A stretch of 37,728 bases of DNA from Desulfobacterales bacterium (GCA_027027005.1 JALVMN010000178.1:1-37728); one strand, 5' to 3'; shown: positions 23,130 to 33,122, counted from the stretch's first letter. The notes: a model not told the origin generated them from the sequence alone. Translations and numbers: made by a program.

Positions 23130-23829
23130 GATAGAACTGGAATTTGTAAGACCCCAATTCAATGGTATCAAAGTCTTTCAGGGGGACACTTCCCTTTACG
23201 ACTTCTCCGTTTACCCTGAGCTTTGAGAACCCGCCGGTAAAGGTAATGGTATAGCCAGAGGGCCTGCGGCTAATGGTGGCTGCTGTTGCCCCCAGGAAAA
23301 AGCCGGATAGCTTTATTTCCACATTGCTGGACTTTCCGATCCTGGTGAGTTTCTTGGTGAGTTCCACCTCGCCCAATTTGGAACCATCGATAAAGCTGAG
23401 AACCCCGATCTTATCAGGCTTTTTTGGTGTGGTGGGCAGGGACTGCTGTTTTGCAAGCAATTCGCGCTGTTTCTCGGTGTCAAGCATCATGGTCTTGTTG
23501 AACACCGGCTCCTTGGCCTTCTCGGCCTCTGCCCTCTCCTTCTCAGAGGCCACAAAGAGCAGCACGTGTTTTCCTATGATAATGTTGTCCCCGTGCCTTA
23601 ATTTGTGGGAAGAGATCTTCTTGTCGTTTACAAAGGTTCCGTTGGTGCTCTGGAGATCTGTTAATATATAATCATAGCCCACCTTGTCCACCCTGGCGTG
23701 ATAACCGGATACCGCCAGATTATCTATGCAGATGTCATTATCAGGTTTTCGACCTATTGTGAGGGCCTCCTTGGCAAAGGGATACTCTTTTAAGACCTGC
23801 TTATTAAACATCAGTACCAGCTTAGCCAT
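23110..23829 (-). CDS. FHA-domain protein (canonical N-terminal FHA plus a second FHA-like domain)
   Basis: N-terminal LTIGRKPDNDICIDNLAVSGYHARVDKVGYDYILTDLQSTNGTFVNDKKI. C-terminal LTRIGKSSNVEIKLSGFFLGATAATISRRPSGYTITFTGGFSKLRVNGEVV…DTIELGSYKFQF. Confidence 0.9.
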   Translation of the reverse strand: MAKLVLMFNKQVLKEYPFAKEALTIGRKPDNDICIDNLAVSGYHARVDKVGYDYILTDLQSTNGTFVNDKKISSHKLRHGDNIIIGKHVLLFVASEKERAEAEKAKEPVFNKTMMLDTEKQRELLAKQQSLPTTPKKPDKIGVLSFIDGSKLGEVELTKKLTRIGKSSNVEIKLSGFFLGATAATISRRPSGYTITFTGGFSKLRVNGEVVKGSVPLKDFDTIELGSYKFQFYQKEAVH

Positions 23830-23869
23830 TTCTGATCCCCCCAGTCTGGATACAGCCTGGCATAACTAA

Positions 23870-24733
23870 TCAAGACCTCACCTTTTTGAAAAGCTTCTGT
23901 ATGTTGTTCCAAAGATCAGCCACGGCCATGGCAGAATCTTTAAGGGCCCGGCCCTTTTCGTTGGTATTCCCGCTCAAGAACACAGAAATTATGGTGGTGT
24001 TGTCATGGGCACCCCGCTCAAGAGCGAGGTCCACGAAGTTTCTGCAAAGGTTTTCCGGATCCTGGGCCTTGAGTGTTAGGTCCAGGATCTCCTCGTCAGA
24101 GACCAGATCCGTGAGCCCGTCAGTGCACAGAATGAAACGGTCGTTGTCTGCTGGCTCCAATTCGTAAACCTCAGGGGCAACTTCTTCGGCAGAGCCCAGA
24201 TTGCGCGTGAGAATGTGCTTCAAAGAAGATGAGGATGCCTCCTCTGCGGTCATGATGCCCATCTCTATCTGCTCCGCCACTATGGTGTGATCCCTTGAAA
24301 GCCTTTCTATGGCGCCTTCCCTCACTAGATATATCCTGCTGTCACCCACATTGGCTGCTATCACCTTTGAGGGAAAGACCACCAAGGCGGCCACCGTGGT
24401 GCCCATTCCTTGATGCTTGTCGCCCATTGTAGCCAGTTCATGTATGACTCGATTGGCCAACCGGATACTGGAGGCCAGGTAATTCCCTTCTGGCGACAGG
24501 GCCTCATCCACTGTTCCAAAGAGCTCTTCTTCAGAGGCCGAGGAAACCAGCCAAGTGCGAAAGGCCGAGTTGATCAGGTCCACGGCTATTTTACTGGCCA
24601 CTTCGCCTGCCAGATGCCCTCCCATGCCGTCTGCCACCAGGTAAAGGCCCAACTCCTCGTCCATGGAGAAGGCATCTTCATTACTCTCCCTCTTAAGTCC
24701 TACATCGGTTATGCCCGAGGCTTTTATAAGCAA
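23870..24733 (-). CDS. PP2C-family Ser/Thr protein phosphatase
   Basis: DVGLKRESNEDAF, YLVADGMGGHLAGEVAS, GTTVAALVV, ANVGDSRIYLVR, LCTDGLTDLVSDEEI, GAHDNTTIISV. Confidence 0.95.
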   Translation of the reverse strand: MLIKASGITDVGLKRESNEDAFSMDEELGLYLVADGMGGHLAGEVASKIAVDLINSAFRTWLVSSASEEELFGTVDEALSPEGNYLASSIRLANRVIHELATMGDKHQGMGTTVAALVVFPSKVIAANVGDSRIYLVREGAIERLSRDHTIVAEQIEMGIMTAEEASSSSLKHILTRNLGSAEEVAPEVYELEPADNDRFILCTDGLTDLVSDEEILDLTLKAQDPENLCRNFVDLALERGAHDNTTIISVFLSGNTNEKGRALKDSAMAVADLWNNIQKLFKKVRS

Positions 24734-24822
24734 AATTTACGCCACCCCTCTATTTTCTAGTTTAAGGTGATAGTGTTCCCAGCCCTTCCACAGACCAAGA
24801 AACCGCCACACAAGTATCATTA

Positions 24823-27090
24823 TCACCCGTGGCCCACCAGGCCTTGACGGCCCGGGCCGTTCATTCTCTGATATTCTTTAACTTTTGAGGCTAACATCCT
24901 GAGATATTTAGCCATTTCAGCGCAAGAGCCAAATCTTTTTTTGGGATTTTTTGCCAGTGCCTTGTCCAATATCTGATCGCATGCCCTGGGCAGCATTGGA
25001 TTGTAGTCCCTGGCCGGTTTGTGAGCGCCCTGGGTAATCTGTAGGAGAAGGCTATTAAGGTTTTGACCCTGAAACGGCAACACCCCGGTGAGCAGTTGAT
25101 ACAGTAGCACCCCCAGGGAGAATATATCTGAGCGAAAGTCTATCTTGTGGCCCATGATCTGTTCAGGAGACATGTAGCTTGGTGTTCCCAGTATGACTCC
25201 TGTCTTGGTCCTGGTGGAGGAGACCGCCTTGGCTATTCCAAAGTCTGTGACCTTTACATTTCCGTTTTTGGTAATCATTATATTGGCAGGCTTTATGTCC
25301 CTGTGAATTAATCCTGTCTTGTGGGCATAATCCAGTGCAGAGGCTATCTTGGCTGTTACCTCCAGGGCCATATGGAGGGGCAGAAGCCTCTCTGGATCGC
25401 AATAGTATGAAAGATCGGTTCCATCAATATATTCCATTGCCATATAGGTGAGGTCAAGATCCTCTCCCACATCATAAATGGTGACTATGTAAGGGTGCGA
25501 GAGCCTGCCAGCTATGGCAGCCTCGGCAAAGAAGCGTGATTTGATCTCTTCAATCATATCTTCGTCAAATTCGTCTGAGAATCTGATGATCTTTATGGCC
25601 ACAAGCCTGTTGAGCTTGGGATCCATTCCCTTATAGACCAGGCCCATGGTACCTTTTCCTAGGGGCTCTAAGATTTGATATCGACCAACTATCTTTCTTT
25701 CCTTAATAAGAGAGTCGGAAAGCCTGCCTCCGCCCTTTCTTGCACCCTCTGGATCAAAACCAGGGATCTCCTTGAGGGAGCGGAGATTTGAGATCCGTCG
25801 CACAAGATCCCTGTACGGCCCCCTTTTCTGGATGTGCTCATAGACGGCCAACGCCCGGGTGGCCATTCCCCTGGTTTCATAGTCAAGCCCCAAGTCATAG
25901 AGAATGTCCCTCGTCTCATTGTCCAGGGGACAGAGCCTGAGTCTCTCAAAGGCCATGTCCAGGAGCCCCTGTTTTCTAAAGGTGGACGCCAGCAAGCGGT
26001 TCAGGCCGAATACCTCTTCTCTGGCCCTGGCATAGCCATATGCATCCACAAACTGGACTACCAGATAACCCCCAACAGTCCCTGCCATGGCGGTGGCGGC
26101 CTTTAGCCACACATGAAACACGGTAAAACTGAAGTAGCCCGTCCCAACGGAGGCCCCAAGGCAGAGGAAAACCAGCAAGAATCTGCTCCCTTGCCTCAAG
26201 CCAGGACCCAACAAGACCACCACAGCAGTCAATACGACCATTGAGAGCAGTTCGGCAAAGACCATGTGGGGCGGCCTGGAGGTGGATGACCCTTCAATCA
26301 GGTCGTCCACGGCATAAGCTAGAAACTCAGCGGCAGAGGCGCGAGTTGAAAATGGTGTGGAGAAGGCTTGATAAGGGAGTTGTTTAAAGTAGATCAACAC
26401 GACCTTGTTTTCCAAGGCAAAAGGGGCAGTGCCTGAGGAGGTGAGCCTGGAGAGGGAAAAGCGCTGGAAGGCTTGGGGAGGCCTTGAAAAGGAGAGGAGC
26501 ATCTCCCCTTTCATGAGACCAATGAACTTATCTCCCAGTCTTATGCCGCCAAAATCTTTTGGAACCTCAGGGGCTGGCAGTCCCAAAAAAGCAGAGGCCA
26601 TGTCCAGGGCTACTGAGACAGAGATCTTGTCTTTCTCCCTTCGGATCAGGGTATAAGTTCTTCCAGGGAGCAGGGTGGAACCGGCAGGATTTACATCTCC
26701 TGGAGAAACAAAATATACTTTGCCTGAAATTTTCTGGTTCTTCACTTTAAGGGGCAGATTGAGCCCTTTGGGAACAAAGGAGGGAAGCATTATTCCTACC
26801 ACTTTCACCCCCCTCTCTTCAAGGAGCTCCAGGGTCATGGGAAGGCCTTCCAGGGCTCCAGCCCCATTTCTGCCCAAAGCATGGGGATTGAGGCGCGCCT
26901 CTACAATGGCAACAGGAGCCCCCCCATGATTGGTTGCAGAGGCCCTGCAGTAATTATCATAGAGAAACCTTTCAGCAGGGATGAACACCCGGGGAAGAAG
27001 GAGGTGTAAGGTGCCCAGAATCATAATCAGGGCAAGCCCCAACAAATAATAGGGCCACTTTCTCTCATGTATAAGGCTTGTTTTACTCAC
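24823..27090 (-). CDS. CHASE2-like sensor / transmembrane / Ser-Thr protein kinase
   Basis: Divergent N-terminal CHASE2-like region with hydrophobic segments, a TPR-like linker, and a C-terminal kinase: LGKGTMGLVYKG, VAIKII, LIHRDIKPANIMI, VTDFGIAKAV, GTPSYMSPEQ. Start is GTG 27090, overlapping the RNase G stop (GTGA). Confidence 0.92.
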   Translation of the reverse strand: MSKTSLIHERKWPYYLLGLALIMILGTLHLLLPRVFIPAERFLYDNYCRASATNHGGAPVAIVEARLNPHALGRNGAGALEGLPMTLELLEERGVKVVGIMLPSFVPKGLNLPLKVKNQKISGKVYFVSPGDVNPAGSTLLPGRTYTLIRREKDKISVSVALDMASAFLGLPAPEVPKDFGGIRLGDKFIGLMKGEMLLSFSRPPQAFQRFSLSRLTSSGTAPFALENKVVLIYFKQLPYQAFSTPFSTRASAAEFLAYAVDDLIEGSSTSRPPHMVFAELLSMVVLTAVVVLLGPGLRQGSRFLLVFLCLGASVGTGYFSFTVFHVWLKAATAMAGTVGGYLVVQFVDAYGYARAREEVFGLNRLLASTFRKQGLLDMAFERLRLCPLDNETRDILYDLGLDYETRGMATRALAVYEHIQKRGPYRDLVRRISNLRSLKEIPGFDPEGARKGGGRLSDSLIKERKIVGRYQILEPLGKGTMGLVYKGMDPKLNRLVAIKIIRFSDEFDEDMIEEIKSRFFAEAAIAGRLSHPYIVTIYDVGEDLDLTYMAMEYIDGTDLSYYCDPERLLPLHMALEVTAKIASALDYAHKTGLIHRDIKPANIMITKNGNVKVTDFGIAKAVSSTRTKTGVILGTPSYMSPEQIMGHKIDFRSDIFSLGVLLYQLLTGVLPFQGQNLNSLLLQITQGAHKPARDYNPMLPRACDQILDKALAKNPKKRFGSCAEMAKYLRMLASKVKEYQRMNGPGRQGLVGHG

Positions 27091-28610
27091 TGGATCCTGA
27101 TTTCGTACTGTTCCAGGTGGTATTCTTCCCTTGAGAGAATAATAAGGCGTTTGTTTGTCCTGCGTTCAAGGTCAAGGATCGAATCCTGCTCCTCTTCCCG
27201 AATCACTTCTTCCACTTGAGGATTCACAAAGACATAGATGTTTCCTGGGTCTCGAAATCCTGCACACTCCCTTTCTACGTCTCGAAAGATCTCATAACAT
27301 ACCGTTCTCACCGACTTGAGGCTCCCTTTGCCTTCACAATAAAAGCAGGGCTCACACAGCAGGCTGGAGAGGTTTTCCCTTGTCCTCTTTCGGGTCATCT
27401 CTATGAGGCCAAGATCTGACATGGGGAGAATATTGGTCTTGGCCTTATCCTGGGCAAGGGCCTCTTTGAGTGCCTGGAACACCCTGTCCTTGTTGGCCTG
27501 TTTTTCCATGTCAATGAAGTCTATGACGATGAGGCCCCCAATGTTTCTGAAACGCAACTGGTAGGCTATCTCCTTGACGGCTTCCAGATTGGTCTTGAGC
27601 GTGGTCTCTTCCAGGTTTCGTTTCCCCACGAAGCTCCCGGTGTTTACATCAATGGCGGTGAGGGCTTCTGTCTGTTCGATCACGATGTAGCCACCCGATT
27701 TCAGCCAGATCTTGTCTTGAAGCGCCCTGGATATCTCCATCTCAATACCGTAGGCATCAAAAATGGGGTCAGGGCCTTCGTAGAGTTCCACTGAGTAACG
27801 CAACCTGGGGGCAAAGGTATGGATAAAGTCCATTACCATCTTGTGTTCCTCGGGCGAATCTATGACCAGTTTGTCCACCTCTCGGGTAAAGAGGTCTCTT
27901 ACTGCCCTGAGAGATACCGCCAGGTCTTTGTAGAGAAGCCCAGGGCCGGAGAGCCTCTCCATCCTGGCCTGGATATCCGACCAAAGCCTGAGCAGAAATT
28001 CCATTTCTGCGCTTAACTTCTCCTTGGGCGCTCCTTCGCTTACGGTCCTCACGATGAACCCCATCCTGTCTGGCCTGATTTCCTGGACAATGGCCTTGAG
28101 TCTCTCCCTTTCTTCTCTGTCCTCTATCTTTCTGGAGATACCGATGTGATTCAGGGTGGGCATCAGCACCAGATGCCTTCCAGGAAGTGAGATGTGGCAG
28201 GTGACCCTGGGCCCCTTGTTGCCAAAGGGCTCTTTTGCCACTTGCACCATCACATCCTGGCCTTCCCTCAACATGTCCTCAATGCTTGCAGGGATCCTTT
28301 TGATATCTTCGGTAGAATTCAAGTATTCTGGCTCATCGTCATTGCCTTGATTTTTCAGCATCATTCTTTCAAGGTCCAGCAGTTCCCGCCTTACATCCGA
28401 GACATAGAGAAAGGCTGTCCTCTCAAGCCCTATATCCACAAATGCTGCCTGCATTCCGGGTAGCACCCTCACCACCCTGCCTTTGTAAATGTTGCCTACC
28501 AACTCTTGATCGGAGCGGCGTTCCACATGCAGTTCCACCACCACGCCGTTTTCCACAAGCGCCACCCTTGTCTCATAGGGCCTGGAATTTATGATGAGTT
28601 CTGCGTGCAT
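27087..28610 (-). CDS. rng: Ribonuclease G (Rne/Rng family)
   Basis: S1 domain GNIYKGRVVRVLPGMQAAFVDIGLERTAFLYVSDV; TAIDVNTGSFVGKRNLEETTLKTN; GGLIVIDFIDM; Zn-link CEPCFYCEGKG. ORF extends to 28643; ATG 28610 preferred. Confidence 0.93.
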   Translation of the reverse strand: MHAELIINSRPYETRVALVENGVVVELHVERRSDQELVGNIYKGRVVRVLPGMQAAFVDIGLERTAFLYVSDVRRELLDLERMMLKNQGNDDEPEYLNSTEDIKRIPASIEDMLREGQDVMVQVAKEPFGNKGPRVTCHISLPGRHLVLMPTLNHIGISRKIEDREERERLKAIVQEIRPDRMGFIVRTVSEGAPKEKLSAEMEFLLRLWSDIQARMERLSGPGLLYKDLAVSLRAVRDLFTREVDKLVIDSPEEHKMVMDFIHTFAPRLRYSVELYEGPDPIFDAYGIEMEISRALQDKIWLKSGGYIVIEQTEALTAIDVNTGSFVGKRNLEETTLKTNLEAVKEIAYQLRFRNIGGLIVIDFIDMEKQANKDRVFQALKEALAQDKAKTNILPMSDLGLIEMTRKRTRENLSSLLCEPCFYCEGKGSLKSVRTVCYEIFRDVERECAGFRDPGNIYVFVNPQVEEVIREEEQDSILDLERRTNKRLIILSREEYHLEQYEIRIQ

Positions 28611-28632
28611 GGAGTGTGCCTGTCTTTCTGGA

Positions 28633-31176
28633 TTATCGACCACTGGGGTGGAAAACTTGTCCGATTTTTCGTATGGTTATGGCATATTTTTCATCCTCAT
28701 TCATCCCAAAAATAGCTGCCACCACATCAGCAGGTCTGAGTTGGATCCCTAGGTCATGCCGAAGGGTTATCAGGAGCTTTCCTGGTGCCGCCACCTTGAT
28801 ATCCCTTACAAGCCCCTTGATGTCAATGCGCCTCTCTCCCTTCTTGTTCTTTTTGGTGAAATACAGATGCTCCTTGGCCAGAAATTCCCGGACCAGGGAA
28901 GGATCAAGATGGTCATTTGGTCCGAAGGTGACCTCGTAGGAGCTTTCCTTTACCCGGGGGAGTGGTTGGGTGAGAGGGATCCGAGACATTTCGATTACCT
29001 TTATGCCTTCGGGGAGCTGCTGGTTTATGAGCCTTTTGTAATAGACAGGGTCAATGGGCCTTGTGACCTCCACATGTAGCAATTCCTCGAGGCTTTCCAT
29101 GCCCACTGGCAGGGCCGAGGCAAAAGATACCTTGGGTTTTGGATGAAAGCCTTTGGAATACGCAAGGGGGAGGCCTGACCTCCTAAATGCCCGGATCAGG
29201 GTCCGGGTAAGCTCCAGATGGGAGAGGTGCCGGAGCCTGCCAAGCTTTGTAAAGGCAATGGAGAACTTGATCCTCTCCTCCTCAATAGATTCAACGTGGT
29301 GGTCTTCCAATTCTTTTATTGGAAATACAAGCGGCTTTATGGATTCGTGATCACACACACCACAAAGGGTGCACCTGTCCCTGCAGTCCGGAGTAAAGTC
29401 CTCTTGGGCCGCCCTTTCCCATTCTTTTCTTAAAAATTCTATAGAAACACCTGAATGGATGTGCTCCCAGGGGAGGATTTCATTCAGGTCCCTGGCCCTC
29501 AAATAATTAGCAGAATCGATCTCTGTTTCCCTGAACACACGCCTCCACAAATCCAGATCAAAGCATTCGCTCCAGGCATCGAACCTTGCACCCCTTTTCC
29601 ATGCCTTCACCACTGCAGTGGCAAGCCTCCTATCTCCCCTTGAAAATATACCCTCCAACCAGCTCAACTCTGGCTGATTCCACTTGACACGGACCCTGGT
29701 GCCCATGAGTTTCTCTCGAATCTTTTTTATCCTAGCTCGAGCTTCTTCCATGGAAAGCTGGTGTGCCCACATGAACGGGGTGTGGGCCTTGGGCACAAAT
29801 GTGGCCACACTTACATTTATACCGGTCTTTTTGCCATATCGGGATGCAATAATCCCAATTCGGCGGGAAAACTCTACGATGGCCTCTACGTCGGCCTCTG
29901 TCTCATACGGAAGCCCGATCATGAAGTATAACTTGATGAGCCTCCAGCCTGCCTCAAACACCTCTTTTGCCGTCTGAAGTATCTCAGCCTCAGAGAGGCC
30001 CTTGTTGATCACCCTGCGGAGTCTCTCGGATCCCGCCTCAACCGCCAAGGTGAATCCTGTCTTGCGAACCCTTTTAATTTCATCAATGATTTGTGGCCCC
30101 AAGGAATCTATCCTGAGGGAGGGGAGGCTGAGAGCGGTATTAAGCTCGGCTAGACGATCCATAAGGGTTTTTATTAGCGGACCGATGGCCGAATAATCCC
30201 CAGAGCTGAGCGACAGAAGCGAGATGTCTTCATACCCTGTAGAGCGAAGTCCAGCTTCGGTTTCCTGGACGATGGCCTCAGCCCTCTTTTCCCTTACAGG
30301 TCTGTAAATCATTCCCGCCTGGCAGAACCTACAACCCCTTCCGCAGCCCCTGGTTATCTCAACTGAAAGGCGGTCGTGGATCAGTTCAGTATAGGGAACG
30401 ATTTGGGGATTGGGCACAGGGGCTCGGTTTATGTCTCCAATCACCACCTTTTGAACTTTGTGGTAACCTGGCTTTAGTGGCTTGATATCCTTTAGCGTAC
30501 CTTTTTTATCGTATTGGGGTCTGAAAAAGGCGGGAACATACAGGCCGGGCAACTTGGATAGTTCTATCAAAAGTTCTTCCTTGTTGAGCTCTTTTGATCC
30601 CTTGGCATTCCGTATTAGCTTTACCAGATCCACCACCACCTCTTCGGCCTCACCTATCACCATGACGTCAAAAAACTCTGCCACTGGTTCAGGATTAAAG
30701 CAGGCAGGCCCCCCTGCAATAATCAGGGGAAAAGGCTTTCTTCGATCTCTGGCCCAGATGGGGATCTTGCCCAGATCCAGCATATTGACCACATTTGTGT
30801 AGCAGAGCTCGTGCTGGAGGCTAAAACCCACTATGTCAAACTCCCGCAAGGGCATTCCCGATTCCAGACACCACAACGGTATATTGCGCCTTCGTAGCTC
30901 TTCTTCCAGATCGCCCCACGGGGCGAACACCCTCTGGGCCCAGACCCACGGAATCTCGTTCAAAACATGATAGAGTATCTTTAGGCCCAGGTGAGACATC
31001 CCCACCTCATAGACATCAGGAAAGGCGAGGGCAAAGGTCACTTCCACAGAAGAGGAAGATTTATGGACCGAGTGGATCTCTCCCCCCAGGTAACGACTGG
31101 GTCGCTTGATTCTTGAAAACCATGGTTGATCTGCAAGTGATAAGCTTTTTGTCGGCACTATCCGAGAATTGGTCAT
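28633..31176 (-). CDS. TIGR03960-type radical SAM protein fused to a C-terminal DUF2344 (TIGR03936-like) domain
   Basis: Radical SAM EITRGCGRGCRFCQAGMIYRPVREK preceded by a B12-binding-like domain. C-terminal IKFSIAFTKLGRLRHLSHLELTRTLIRAFRRSGLPLAYSKGFHPKPKVSFASALPVGMES is typical of DUF2344. Confidence 0.9.
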   Translation of the reverse strand: MTNSRIVPTKSLSLADQPWFSRIKRPSRYLGGEIHSVHKSSSSVEVTFALAFPDVYEVGMSHLGLKILYHVLNEIPWVWAQRVFAPWGDLEEELRRRNIPLWCLESGMPLREFDIVGFSLQHELCYTNVVNMLDLGKIPIWARDRRKPFPLIIAGGPACFNPEPVAEFFDVMVIGEAEEVVVDLVKLIRNAKGSKELNKEELLIELSKLPGLYVPAFFRPQYDKKGTLKDIKPLKPGYHKVQKVVIGDINRAPVPNPQIVPYTELIHDRLSVEITRGCGRGCRFCQAGMIYRPVREKRAEAIVQETEAGLRSTGYEDISLLSLSSGDYSAIGPLIKTLMDRLAELNTALSLPSLRIDSLGPQIIDEIKRVRKTGFTLAVEAGSERLRRVINKGLSEAEILQTAKEVFEAGWRLIKLYFMIGLPYETEADVEAIVEFSRRIGIIASRYGKKTGINVSVATFVPKAHTPFMWAHQLSMEEARARIKKIREKLMGTRVRVKWNQPELSWLEGIFSRGDRRLATAVVKAWKRGARFDAWSECFDLDLWRRVFRETEIDSANYLRARDLNEILPWEHIHSGVSIEFLRKEWERAAQEDFTPDCRDRCTLCGVCDHESIKPLVFPIKELEDHHVESIEEERIKFSIAFTKLGRLRHLSHLELTRTLIRAFRRSGLPLAYSKGFHPKPKVSFASALPVGMESLEELLHVEVTRPIDPVYYKRLINQQLPEGIKVIEMSRIPLTQPLPRVKESSYEVTFGPNDHLDPSLVREFLAKEHLYFTKKNKKGERRIDIKGLVRDIKVAAPGKLLITLRHDLGIQLRPADVVAAIFGMNEDEKYAITIRKIGQVFHPSGR

Positions 31177-31365
31177 CTTTGTCTGAAATCCTTATTTATT
31201 TCCGCTGTCTCCTTTTTCAAAGGGGTGTGACTGCACACAGCGGGCAAGGGTATTTATATAGGTTCGAATGCTCGTCTTAGAGATATCATGCATGTCATTT
31301 ACAAAATATCATGATTTCAGTGACAAACCAAATGGGAAGAAGCAGAAGCGCGGGACCACTGAAGC

Positions 31366-33054
31366 CTATGAGAGGCCGCGGGCGGGTAGAAGGATGGTAA
31401 TCAGTGCACCACCCTCTGGGTGGTTTTCTGCCTTTATGGAACCGCCGAGCCCTTCCACAATCCTCTTGACTATGGCCAGCCCCAGCCCGGAGCCATCCTC
31501 CTTGGTTGTAAAAAAGGGCGTGAAGATCTTGGTGAGAATCTCCTCCTGGAAACCTTTCCCAGTGTCTCTTATTTGAATGGTTATCTCTTGTGGTAAGTTG
31601 CCCTGGGACTGCGCGGAGGCAGATACCTCCAGTGTGCCACCACCACTGATTTCATGAGAGGCGTTCAAGAGCAGGTTCCATAGGACCTGTTTGAGTTGTT
31701 CCGGGTCTGATCGGATGGGAAGAGGGGGCGTAAGATGGGTCTTTAGTTTCATCTTGTCATTCCAGTAAGGGCTGTTTTGGAAAAGCTCAAGGGTCTCATT
31801 GATGAGATCGCCCAACTCAATATCTTTGAGATTTGCCTTTTTGGGACGGGCGAAAAGCAAGAAGTCGTTGACCAGTTGATTGAGTCGCCCCACTTCTGTC
31901 AGGATAATGTCCATCAGCCTTGAGCTGAACTCTTTGTCGGTTCCAACTTCTTTGAGCATTTCAATGGAGCCGCTGATTGAGGCCAAGGGATTCCGAATCT
32001 CGTGGGCAACACCTGCTGCAAGCTCACCGACCAAGGCCAATCCCTCCACCTTTCTCATCTCATCTTCAATCTGCTTGATCTCGGTTATGTCCTGGAAGAC
32101 CAGTAAAGATCCCAGGCCGTTGCGTCCAAATAGCCTCAGGGGAGACACTGAATAGCGTAACTGTAATTTTTTCCCGTCTTTTCTGGTCATCTGGATGTCA
32201 AGATATGTTTGATGTGGGGCTAGAGGCCCTGAAGAGTGGCCTATCCGGGCCTGCTCCAACGTGGTGCCAGAAAGTGGGATTACATCTTTTATCTGCTTGT
32301 CCATGGCCTCGTCGGCCCTCAGGCCAAAGATCTTTTCAGCCGCGGGATTGAACAGGATGATTCTTCCACCCCTGTCAAGGGCGATCAGGCCAGAGTTTAT
32401 GGAGCTTATTATGGAGCGGTTCAGGAGTTCAAGGCTATTGAGGTCGCTGCGGGTCTCTTCCAGTTTAGCCGAGCTGCTCCTGGCCTGCTCAGACAGGTAG
32501 CTTGCAAACAGGGCAACCAGATAGAATCCCAGTACATTAACAAAGTAGGTGTACAGGATCTGCCTTCCACTAAACAGGGCCTCGCGTTCAGGGACCAGGG
32601 GAGGGATCAGACCTTTCCAGTGGGTATAGAGCAGGAGACCGTAGAGCAGGGTGCAGGCAGAGGCTGTTATCAACCCGCCTTTTCGGTAAAGTATGGTGCT
32701 GCCAGCGATTATGGCCAGGATATAGAGAAGAGAAAAAAGGCTGTCCTTCCCGCCGGTTGCATGGATGATCCAGGTTATAAGAAAGGTGTCGGCCAATATC
32801 TGAGTATAGGCCAGTTGCACCAGATTCTTTGTAAACCTTAGGGCAATGGCATATACCAAGGTTAGGAGATATATGACTGCTATTAGAACAAAGTGGTATG
32901 TACGGATGTGGCCAAAATATGTGGCCGTCCCCTTTAGTTGGAATATTATGCCAGCACCCAGGAATAGGGAGACCAGCACAACCCTCAGGAACATCAGGGT
33001 CTTGAGCTGGGAGCGGAGCTTGGATGGGCCAGGTCCTGTGCCAGTTCCTTTCAT
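31366..33054 (-). CDS. Membrane-bound PAS sensor histidine kinase (PilS-like)
   Basis: Several N-terminal TM segments; PAS SIISSINSGLIALDRGGRIILFNPAAEKIFG; HisKA GVAHEIRNPLASISGSIEML; HATPase DTGKGFQEEILTKIFTPFFTTKEDGSGLGLAI. Confidence 0.92.
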   Translation of the reverse strand: MKGTGTGPGPSKLRSQLKTLMFLRVVLVSLFLGAGIIFQLKGTATYFGHIRTYHFVLIAVIYLLTLVYAIALRFTKNLVQLAYTQILADTFLITWIIHATGGKDSLFSLLYILAIIAGSTILYRKGGLITASACTLLYGLLLYTHWKGLIPPLVPEREALFSGRQILYTYFVNVLGFYLVALFASYLSEQARSSSAKLEETRSDLNSLELLNRSIISSINSGLIALDRGGRIILFNPAAEKIFGLRADEAMDKQIKDVIPLSGTTLEQARIGHSSGPLAPHQTYLDIQMTRKDGKKLQLRYSVSPLRLFGRNGLGSLLVFQDITEIKQIEDEMRKVEGLALVGELAAGVAHEIRNPLASISGSIEMLKEVGTDKEFSSRLMDIILTEVGRLNQLVNDFLLFARPKKANLKDIELGDLINETLELFQNSPYWNDKMKLKTHLTPPLPIRSDPEQLKQVLWNLLLNASHEISGGGTLEVSASAQSQGNLPQEITIQIRDTGKGFQEEILTKIFTPFFTTKEDGSGLGLAIVKRIVEGLGGSIKAENHPEGGALITILLPARGLS

Positions 33055-33122
33055 GGAGAGGGGGTCCTCAGTGCTTATCTGAGACCTCGTGGGTTTTATT
33101 CTTGTGTAAGGGCAGGGATTTT

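Noticed and set aside
24766-24827. Short inverted repeat GGTGATA/TATCACC between PP2C and the kinase gene
   Set aside because: Only 7 bp with a long 48-nt spacer; could easily occur by chance.
32236-32841. 201-aa plus-strand ORF opposite the sensor histidine kinase
   Set aside because: Antisense shadow ORF without recognisable features.
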